Assembly: GCA_012719195.1 (NCBI GenBank)
Contig: JAAYAV010000468.1
Coordinates: forward strand, 1-5,824
Origin: Anaerolineae bacterium
GTDB lineage: Bacteria; Chloroflexota; Anaerolineae; DRVO01
DNA length: 5,824 bases
Reading direction: 5' to 3'
The notes under the pieces are model-generated. The model saw only the letters and a list, made by a program, of their open reading frames with translations. It had not been told where the DNA came from and ran no database searches. Every line of letters starts with the position of its first letter. Within the stretch, counting starts at the first letter, position 1. Shown here piece after piece: positions 1-5,504 of the stretch. The position numbers and the translations under genes were made by a program.

Positions 1-2676
1 CAGCCAGCCGATCAGCGGCAGGTCGCCCCCCGGCGCACCGGCTCCCAGTTCCGCCCAGCGTCGGATCAGTAGCAGCCCCCCTTCCAGGTTCCCCAGCACC
101 GCCACCGCCAGGGCGGCGGCCACTCCCGCCCAGAAGCGGTGGTGCTTCACCAGGCTCGCGCCCAGGGTGAAGGCGGAGGCCGCCGTCAGGGAGAAGAAAA
201 GCGCCAAGGCCAGGTTGAAGGCCACCTCGGGCGGAATCCCGCTCAGCTTGGTCAGGCACGACACCAGGTAGAGGCCATAGTAGTAGTAGTTGATGATGCC
301 GCCGGCATAGAAGGGGTCGTAGGGCGGGAACTGGGCGCTCTTGAGCACGGCCCAGAGGAAGCCCATCTCCATCGGGCGCTCTCCGCCCCACCAGGGGTGC
401 CAGAGGTCGGGGTTGAGGAGCCGCACCCCCACCCAGACGAGATAGGCGGCCAGGGCCACCCCCTCCGCCGCCGCCAGCTCTCTCCCGTGTTCGCGAAGGT
501 AGGCGCGCCAGCCGCGCCGGCGTCTCCAGGCCAGCGCCGCCCCAATCATCCCCAGCAGCCCCAGCATAGCGCCGAGAGCCGGAGCGGTGTTGGCCGACAG
601 CCCGGCGTTCGCCGCCAGCCACACCGGGTAGGCGACCAGCAGCAGCCCGATCACTCGTGCCAGCGCCCAGCCACCCGCCCACAGCCGCCCCAGCAGGCGC
701 TGTGTCAGGGGCCAGGCGGCCAGGCCCACCGCCGTCGCCACCAGCCACCACCAGGCCACCGCCGCGATCCCGTCGCGTGCCCAGCGGTTCCAGCCGAAGT
801 CGTCCACGGTGGGGAAGTCGTCCACCGCCACCGGCAGCAGGAGGTCCTCTTCGCGACTCGTCTCGCTCACCAGGGGCTGAAAGAGGGAGCGAAGATCGGC
901 CTCGGTGAGGCGCGAACTGCGGCCGAAGATCATCACCTTGGGATGGTCGTAGACGGTGAAGCTCTCATCCGCTCCGTCGTCGGCGAAGGTGACAGACCCC
1001 AGCGACGGGTAGGAGGTGAACTCCTTGACCAGGGTGAACCCGAGGCGCCCCTGGAAGAGCAGCTCATAGTAGCGGTTGGACACCGGGAAGCGGTCTTGCA
1101 GCCGGGGAAGCCAACCGTAGAACCGATTGCTGCTGACAATGATGTAGTCGGCCCGCAGCAGGCGGTCCACCAGCATGTCCACCTTGGCCTGGTCGTCCGG
1201 CTCCTGTAGCGGGAAGGCCAGCACCTCGAAACGGCTCTCCGCCGACATCCCCCGCCCGTCCACCTCCATCCCATAAGGGATGAGGTCGTCCCACTCCTCC
1301 TTGGTGATGACGCTACCGGCGGGCAAGTTGCGGTAGATCCACTCCGACGCCTCTTGGCGGGTGAAGGCGTTCCGGTACACGGAGGAGAAAGCAAGCGACC
1401 AGACAACGGCGTACACCACCGTCAACCCACCGAGGGCGCAGGCGAGAGCGCGACGCCGTCGTGCCAGGGCCGCCAGCATGCCCGCCCCTAGGACGTAGAG
1501 AGCCGGCGTGAGCGGGGCGCCGTAGCGCATGAACTTGACCATGAAGCCGCCGGTCAACAGGAAGTAGGGCAGCACCCAGGCCAGCACCACGATGGCGCCT
1601 ACCTTCACGCTGCCGCTACGCAGCCTGATCAGCGTCCAGGCCAGCCCGCCGAAGCCCAGCAGCCCCGGCAGCCAGCCCATTCCCCAGCGGAGCTGCTGCA
1701 GTATGGGGTAGAGGTAGGCGGTCGTGCCTCGGTACTGGCGGGTGTAGGGGAAGTCGTACGTCCCCCGCACCATGCCGCCCTCTTTCTGAAAACTGTCCAA
1801 GAACATGGGCAGATCAAGAACCACGTACGGGCTGACGAGGAGGAAGGTGATAGCGCCGGCCAGAAAGCTGATCACCGCCAGGCGGGCGCGCTCCGCCGCG
1901 CTCCGTGACCCCGACCGCATGGCGAAGGCCACGATCCAGGCCAGGCCCAGGGCGGCAGCGCTGGACTTGGAGGCGACCGCCAGAGCCAGGCTAATGCCGG
2001 CGAAGACAGCCTCGCGCCGGCCGCCCCCTTGCCCCACCCGCACCAGCCAGTAGAGTGTCAGGGTGACGAAGAAAGCGAGTACCGTATCCACGGCGAAGAA
2101 GTGGGATAGCTGGATGTGCAGCACGGTGAGGGACAGAAGCGCCGCCGCCAGAAGTCCCGCCGCTTGGCCGAACAACCGTCGTCCCAGGGCATAGACCACC
2201 AGAATGGTGCCGGCGTCCGCCAGGGCGCTGAGCACGCGTCCGACGAACACCATCTGCCACAGGTTGGTGGAGCGGGCCAGGTCGGCAGCCGCATCCGCTC
2301 CGATGAGCGGGCGCAGCGGAGTGGCTGCCTTTTCCAGCAGCACGCTGAGCCCCTTCAGCACGTAGACCGGGAAGTGACCGTAGGCGAAGGTCTCCGGTTG
2401 CCGAACGCGGCCGGCTCCCGGGCGCGAGAAGGGGTTGAGCGGGCTGGAGCGGACGTCCAGGAACTGCTCCAGGCTGGCGGGCCACTCCACCGTGTCCGCC
2501 ACCATGAGCACGTGGCGCTCGTCGGGATGCGCCAGGTTCCCGTGGTCCCAGTCCAGTTTCTGGAGGCGCAGAAGAAGGCCGCCGGTCAGCAACACCACCA
2601 GCAGCACCGGCTCGATCGCCGCAGACAGCCGCTTTCGCAAGCCGGACTCCCCCTCGACCATGATCAGCGCGGGCAT
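1..2676 (-). CDS. GT39/PMT-like membrane glycosyltransferase fused to a DUF2298 (Chlor_Arch_YYY) module, C-terminally incomplete
   Basis: An uninterrupted minus-strand frame runs from ATG at 2676 to the window edge (892 codons, no stop), so the C-terminus lies outside. Residues 1-430 look like a GT-C enzyme of the PMT/GT39 type: a first membrane span (about 22-38), an HPDE motif (50-53) in the first outside loop where this fold carries its catalytic acid, many further spans, and KFMRY followed by two prolines (381-391). Residues about 431-632 are hydrophilic and probably extracytoplasmic, ending in an ESFTVYDHPKV segment typical of these proteins. From about 636 a second membrane module begins. 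It has NPDLWHP (755-761), GGERPME (764-770) and NYYYYG (796-801), the hallmark of DUF2298/Chlor_Arch_YYY. By family, GT-C enzymes move sugars from polyprenyl-phosphate donors to outside acceptors; donor and acceptor here are unknown. ATG at 2661 is an alternative start. An in-frame TGA lies a few codons upstream of 2676. Assignment to family is firm; function is inferred. Confidence 0.88.
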   Translation of the reverse strand, partial: MPALIMVEGESGLRKRLSAAIEPVLLVVLLTGGLLLRLQKLDWDHGNLAHPDERHVLMVADTVEWPASLEQFLDVRSSPLNPFSRPGAGRVRQPETFAYGHFPVYVLKGLSVLLEKAATPLRPLIGADAAADLARSTNLWQMVFVGRVLSALADAGTILVVYALGRRLFGQAAGLLAAALLSLTVLHIQLSHFFAVDTVLAFFVTLTLYWLVRVGQGGGRREAVFAGISLALAVASKSSAAALGLAWIVAFAMRSGSRSAAERARLAVISFLAGAITFLLVSPYVVLDLPMFLDSFQKEGGMVRGTYDFPYTRQYRGTTAYLYPILQQLRWGMGWLPGLLGFGGLAWTLIRLRSGSVKVGAIVVLAWVLPYFLLTGGFMVKFMRYGAPLTPALYVLGAGMLAALARRRRALACALGGLTVVYAVVWSLAFSSVYRNAFTRQEASEWIYRNLPAGSVITKEEWDDLIPYGMEVDGRGMSAESRFEVLAFPLQEPDDQAKVDMLVDRLLRADYIIVSSNRFYGWLPRLQDRFPVSNRYYELLFQGRLGFTLVKEFTSYPSLGSVTFADDGADESFTVYDHPKVMIFGRSSRLTEADLRSLFQPLVSETSREEDLLLPVAVDDFPTVDDFGWNRWARDGIAAVAWWWLVATAVGLAAWPLTQRLLGRLWAGGWALARVIGLLLVAYPVWLAANAGLSANTAPALGAMLGLLGMIGAALAWRRRRGWRAYLREHGRELAAAEGVALAAYLVWVGVRLLNPDLWHPWWGGERPMEMGFLWAVLKSAQFPPYDPFYAGGIINYYYYGLYLVSCLTKLSGIPPEVAFNLALALFFSLTAASAFTLGASLVKHHRFWAGVAAALAVAVLGNLEGGLLLIRRWAELGAGAPGGDLPLIGWL

Positions 2677-2703
2677 TCTACGAGCCGCTCCGCGCCGCGG
2701 CAA
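2675..2703 (-). promoter_or_regulatory. possible sigma70-type promoter for the membrane glycosyltransferase gene
   Basis: On the minus strand, TTGCCG (2703-2698) is followed after 17 bases by TAGAAT (2680-2675). That is four of six and five of six matches to the consensus boxes with ideal spacing. The -10 box overlaps the ATG at 2676, so transcription would begin near 2668, downstream of that ATG. If this promoter is used, translation would have to start at the in-frame ATG at 2661 with almost no leader. No strong Shine-Dalgarno sequence precedes either ATG. GC-rich DNA yields chance matches, so this is tentative. Confidence 0.3.
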
Positions 2704-2763
2704 CCGACCTCAATCGCCGCCCATCACGACACGTAAACGCACTCTCCGGCAGCGGCCGCCAAG

Positions 2764-2792
2764 TTGCGATGGCCCGCCGCCCTGGCTATCAT
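2764..2792 (+). promoter_or_regulatory. predicted sigma70-type promoter of pyrG
   Basis: TTGCGA (2764-2769) and TATCAT (2787-2792) are separated by exactly 17 bases. They match the consensus boxes at four of six and five of six positions. The seventh base after the -10 box is G2799, so the predicted RNA starts GGGC. The boxes lie in a GC-rich stretch upstream of pyrG with no other plus-strand gene before them. The start site is predicted, not measured. Confidence 0.55.
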
Positions 2793-2798
2793 GAGATC

Positions 2799-2840
2799 GG
2801 GCGGGCCGGTACGCCAACCCCGGGCCTGCCCCTTTTGTTT
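2799..2840 (+). terminator. pyrG leader: leader hairpin with T-rich tract, candidate pyrG transcription attenuator
   Basis: GGGCGGGCC (2799-2807) can pair with GGCCTGCCC (2823-2831), giving nine pairs including one G-U around a 15-base loop. C2832 and then TTTTGTTT (2833-2840) follow. This is the form of an intrinsic terminator on the plus strand. No plus-strand gene lies upstream, so it would act on the pyrG transcript itself, as an attenuator. The 5' arm coincides with the predicted first transcribed bases. The same 5' bases (2799-2806) are also perfectly complementary to GCCCGCCC at 2841-2848, offering a competing fold. Function is inference from layout. Confidence 0.45.
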
Positions 2841-2864
2841 GCCCGCCCACCCTGCCTGAGCGAG

Positions 2865-2869
2865 AGGAG
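2865..2869 (+). promoter_or_regulatory. Shine-Dalgarno site of pyrG
   Basis: AGGAG lies six bases before GTG at 2876. It supports the GTG start, which also begins the conserved KYIFCTGG N-terminus of CTP synthases. Confidence 0.8.
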
Positions 2870-2875
2870 ACAAGC

Positions 2876-4510
2876 GTGAAGTACATCTTCTGCACTGGCG
2901 GTGTCGTGAGTTCGGTCGGAAAAGGCGTCACCGTAGCCGCCGTGGGGCGGCTCCTTCGTGCCCGCGGCCTTCGCGTCTCCGTTCAGAAGCTCGACCCCTA
3001 CCTCAACGTAGATCCCGGCACCATGTCTCCCTACCAACACGGCGAGGTCTTCGTCACCGAGGACGGCGCCGAGACTGACCTCGACCTCGGGCACTACGAG
3101 CGCTTCGTGGATACCAACCTCACCCGCGACAGCAGCGTCTCCAGCGGCCAGATCTACAGCGACGTCATCGCGCGCGAGCGCCGCGGCGACTACCTCGGCG
3201 GCACCATCCAGGTGATCCCGCACGTGACCAACGAGATCAAGCGCCGCATCGCCTCGGTCGGCCGGGGCAGCGACACCGACGTGGTCATTGTCGAAGTGGG
3301 CGGCACCGTGGGCGACATCGAAGGGCTGCCCTTCCTGGAGGCCATCCGCCAGATGCGCAAGGATGTCGGCCGAGAGAATACCCTCTACATCCACGTCACC
3401 CTCCTCCCCCACATTGGCAGCACCGGCGAACTGAAGACCAAGCCCACCCAGCACAGCGTCCGCGAGTTGCGCAGCATCGGCATTCAGCCGGACGTCATCG
3501 TCTGCCGGGCCGATTACCCCGTCCCCGACTCCATCCGAGACAAGGTGTCCCTCTTCTGCGACGTGGACCTCGAGGCCGTCATCCCCCTGCAGAGCGCCCA
3601 GTCCATCTACGAGGTGGTCCTTATGCTCGCGCAGCGCGGCCTGGGAGACTTGCTCGTCGAGCGGCTCAATCTCGGCGCCAGCGCCAGCGACCTGAGCGAC
3701 TGGGCGGCCCTGGTGAACGAGATCCAGCGTCCCAAGCCGCCCCTCACCATCGGCATCGTGGGCAAGTACGTGGAGCTCCACGACGCCTACCTCAGCGTCC
3801 GCGAGGCGCTCTTCCACGCCGCCGTCGCCGTAGGCCGTGACCTCGAGACGCGCTGGATCTCCGCCGAGGATCTGGAACGCAGCCCGGCCGAGGAACTGCT
3901 GAAGGGGCTGGACGGTATCGTGGTGCCGGGCGGATTTGGCGACCGTGGCGTAGAGGGGAAGATCGTGGCCGCCCGCTACGCCCGCACGAATCGCCTGCCC
4001 TACCTCGGCCTCTGCCTGGGTATGCAGGTGATGGTCATCGAACTGGCCCGCCACGCCACCGGCTCCGAGGAGGCCAACAGCACCGAGTTCGACCTCAACA
4101 CGCGTTTCCCCGTCATCGACCTGTTGCCCGAGCAGCGCTCTATCTCCGACCTGGGTGGCTCCATGCGCTTGGGCTCCTACCCTTGCGTCCTGGTTCCGGG
4201 CACCAAGGCGGCGGCAGCCTACAGAACCGACTTAGTCCACGAGCGCCATCGCCATCGCTTCGAGCTCAACAACGAGTACCGTGGCCTTCTGAAGGAGGCC
4301 GGAATGGCCTTCAGCGGCCTGTCTCCCGACGGCCGGCTGGTGGAGATCGCGGAAGTAGTGGACCACCCGTGGATGGTGGGAAGTCAGTTCCACCCCGAGT
4401 TCAAGTCGCGGCCGCTGCGGCCGCATCCCCTGTTCCGGGCGTTCGCCATGGCCGCCGTTAGGCAACGCAAGCAGTCCGAGGCGACCGCGGCTTCCTATCC
4501 GGCCGGCTAG
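2876..4510 (+). CDS. pyrG: CTP synthase (glutamine-hydrolysing)
   Basis: The 544-residue protein makes CTP from UTP with ATP and glutamine, the last step of de novo pyrimidine nucleotide synthesis, as a cytosolic enzyme. The N-terminal synthetase domain (about 1-270) has the P-loop GGVVSSVGKG (8-17), KLDPYLNVDPGTMSP, a Mg-binding region with D70 and E140 (matching E. coli D72 and E140 by my alignment), and KTKPTQHSV. The C-terminal class I glutamine amidotransferase domain (about 291-530) has PGGFG, the nucleophile C380 in LCLGMQ, and H506 and E508 in QFHPEF. All catalytic residues are present. Length matches the usual 535-550. Compared with E. coli, roughly ten residues are missing between FPVIDLLPEQ and SDLGGSMRLG; this shorter form is common in other bacteria. 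It starts with GTG after a clear AGGAG. The gene appears monocistronic, and its leader carries a possible attenuator. Its stop overlaps that of the convergent gene. Confidence 0.98.
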   Translation: MKYIFCTGGVVSSVGKGVTVAAVGRLLRARGLRVSVQKLDPYLNVDPGTMSPYQHGEVFVTEDGAETDLDLGHYERFVDTNLTRDSSVSSGQIYSDVIARERRGDYLGGTIQVIPHVTNEIKRRIASVGRGSDTDVVIVEVGGTVGDIEGLPFLEAIRQMRKDVGRENTLYIHVTLLPHIGSTGELKTKPTQHSVRELRSIGIQPDVIVCRADYPVPDSIRDKVSLFCDVDLEAVIPLQSAQSIYEVVLMLAQRGLGDLLVERLNLGASASDLSDWAALVNEIQRPKPPLTIGIVGKYVELHDAYLSVREALFHAAVAVGRDLETRWISAEDLERSPAEELLKGLDGIVVPGGFGDRGVEGKIVAARYARTNRLPYLGLCLGMQVMVIELARHATGSEEANSTEFDLNTRFPVIDLLPEQRSISDLGGSMRLGSYPCVLVPGTKAAAAYRTDLVHERHRHRFELNNEYRGLLKEAGMAFSGLSPDGRLVEIAEVVDHPWMVGSQFHPEFKSRPLRPHPLFRAFAMAAVRQRKQSEATAASYPAG

Positions 4511-4519
4511 TCGAAGCCG
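4488..4519. repeat. inverted repeat spanning the convergent stop codons
   Basis: CGGCTTC (4488-4494) and GAAGCCG (4513-4519) are perfectly complementary seven-base arms around 18 bases that include the self-complementary CCGGCCGG (4499-4506). The structure is symmetrical, so either transcript could form it. No T-rich tract follows on either strand, so it is not a standard intrinsic terminator. It may mark the ends of both transcripts or be chance in GC-rich coding DNA. Confidence 0.35.
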
Positions 4520-5409
4520 TATAGCACCAGGGCAACGGCTAGGGCCCAAAGCGAGACACAAACAATGAGGGGTCGGTCCCGGAGAGCGATGTCCTCCGGC
4601 GCTCCACCCATACCCCGCACCTGCACCAGGTACATGTAGCGGAACAACCCGTATATGACGAAGGGGATCGTCAGCATCATGGCGTGGTTGTCGGGCAGGT
4701 TGGGCGCGGAGAAGGTGTAGAGCGAGTACGCCATCAGAGTGGTGGAGGTCACCACCATGCTGTACTGGTCCAGCAGCGGTACGGTGTAGTCGTCCAAGGT
4801 GGCACGGTGGCTGCCGGCATTCTCGGCCAGAAGCACCACTTCGTGCCGCCGCTTGCTGATGGCGATGAACAGGGCCAGCAGCGTCGTGCACACATAGAGC
4901 CAAGGTGAGAACCGCGCCACGTCAACCACCACCACCCCAGCAGCAACCCGGAGCACGAACCCAGTCGCGATGGACAGCAGGTCCAGGATGACGTGCGCCT
5001 TGAGCAAGAACGAGTACGCCAGGTTCACCAGGAAGTAGATGGCCGTGACGGCGAGAAACGGCGTCCCCAGCGCGTACGCCCCCGCCAGCGATAGAGCCAG
5101 CAGGGCCACCACCGCCGCTCGGGCCGCGGCCGACGACAGACGGCCTGACGCCAACGGACGGTTGCGCTTGCGCGGGTGCGAACGGTCCTTCTCGATGTCG
5201 GCCAGGTCGTTCATGGCATAGACCGCGCCCGACACCAGGCAGAACACCACCACCGCCAGCAGGGCCCGCGCCACGTAGTGCGGCTCGAGCAGTTTGCCGT
5301 CGAACACCAGGGCGGCCAGAATGAACACCTGCTTGGCCCACTGCTTCGGGCGCATGGTCTTGAGGAGTTCGGTGGCCACGTTTCCGCGCGTGCCGGAGGG
5401 CGTGTGCAT
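4507..5409 (-). CDS. UbiA-superfamily prenyltransferase, decaprenyl-phosphate phosphoribosyltransferase-like
   Basis: This 300-residue integral membrane protein belongs to the UbiA superfamily. Its first Asp-rich site is NDLADIEKD (67-75, the NDxxDxxxD form), followed by HPRKRNRPLASG. Further family features are YSFLLK, LDLLSIATGFVLRVAAG (142-158) and SKRRHE (185-190), the pattern of the 5-phosphoribosyl-1-pyrophosphate:polyprenyl-phosphate transferase branch (Mycobacterium Rv3806c) rather than quinone or heme prenyltransferases. Around eight or nine hydrophobic spans are visible. In mycobacteria the enzyme makes polyprenyl-phosphate-phosphoribose, the precursor of the arabinose donor. The polyprenyl substrate and final sugar in this organism are unknown. 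ATG at 5409 is bounded by an in-frame TAA four codons upstream; GTG (codon 11) and ATG (codon 19, MRPKQW, where homologues often begin) are alternatives. The last codons overlap the pyrG end tail to tail. Confidence 0.88.
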   Translation of the reverse strand: MHTPSGTRGNVATELLKTMRPKQWAKQVFILAALVFDGKLLEPHYVARALLAVVVFCLVSGAVYAMNDLADIEKDRSHPRKRNRPLASGRLSSAAARAAVVALLALSLAGAYALGTPFLAVTAIYFLVNLAYSFLLKAHVILDLLSIATGFVLRVAAGVVVVDVARFSPWLYVCTTLLALFIAISKRRHEVVLLAENAGSHRATLDDYTVPLLDQYSMVVTSTTLMAYSLYTFSAPNLPDNHAMMLTIPFVIYGLFRYMYLVQVRGMGGAPEDIALRDRPLIVCVSLWALAVALVLYGFD

Positions 5410-5415
5410 GGGCTC

Positions 5416-5445
5416 ATCTTAGGGCAGCCGTCCCAACCGGGTCAA
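5416..5445 (-). promoter_or_regulatory. predicted promoter of the UbiA-family gene, leaderless spacing
   Basis: On the minus strand TTGACC (5445-5440) and TAAGAT (5421-5416) are 18 bases apart and match the consensus at five and four of six positions; TAAGAT also fits the TANNNT form. Only six bases separate the -10 box from the ATG at 5409, which puts the predicted transcript start on the A of the start codon. No clear Shine-Dalgarno sequence precedes this ATG, which fits leaderless translation. Confidence 0.5.
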
Positions 5446-5481
5446 AGCTCGGCCACCACGACAGGGATAGCCGCTTTCTGC

Positions 5482-5487
5482 GGGAGG
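5482..5487 (+). promoter_or_regulatory. Shine-Dalgarno site of the class II aldolase gene
   Basis: GGGAGG lies eight bases before GTG at 5496 and favours that start over the in-frame ATG at 5511, which has no such site. A TTG at 5488 is directly adjacent but reads into TGA after three codons. I found no convincing promoter boxes for this gene between 5410 and 5495. Confidence 0.65.
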
Positions 5488-5488
5488 T

Positions 5489-5504
5489 TGACTCAGTGAC
5501 TCAG
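5489..5504 (+). repeat. tandem 8-bp direct repeat across the aldolase start codon
   Basis: TGACTCAG occurs twice in perfect tandem (5489-5496 and 5497-5504). The GTG start (5496-5498) straddles the junction. Each copy contains the near-palindrome TGACTCA. It could be a small slippage duplication or a protein-binding site; nothing in the sequence decides. Confidence 0.5.

Noticed and set aside
139..1209. 356-codon plus-strand open frame
   Set aside because: It lies antisense to the continuous glycosyltransferase frame. Its product is rich in Arg, Gly, Pro, Gln and His without any recognisable motif, typical of a shadow frame in GC-rich DNA.
933..1406. 157-codon minus-strand open frame inside the glycosyltransferase gene
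   Set aside because: It is on the same strand but in a different frame from the one with membrane spans and conserved motifs. I checked for a frameshift, but the main frame is intact through this region.
2116..2736. 206-codon plus-strand open frame running to the edge of the pyrG upstream region
   Set aside because: It is antisense to the membrane glycosyltransferase and its low-complexity Gln/Arg-rich product shows no family resemblance.
2789..4054. 421-codon minus-strand open frame opposite pyrG
   Set aside because: It is antisense to the strongly conserved CTP synthase and rich in Ala, Val, Asp, Gly and His with no domain pattern. It also covers the pyrG promoter and leader. It is a codon-bias shadow.
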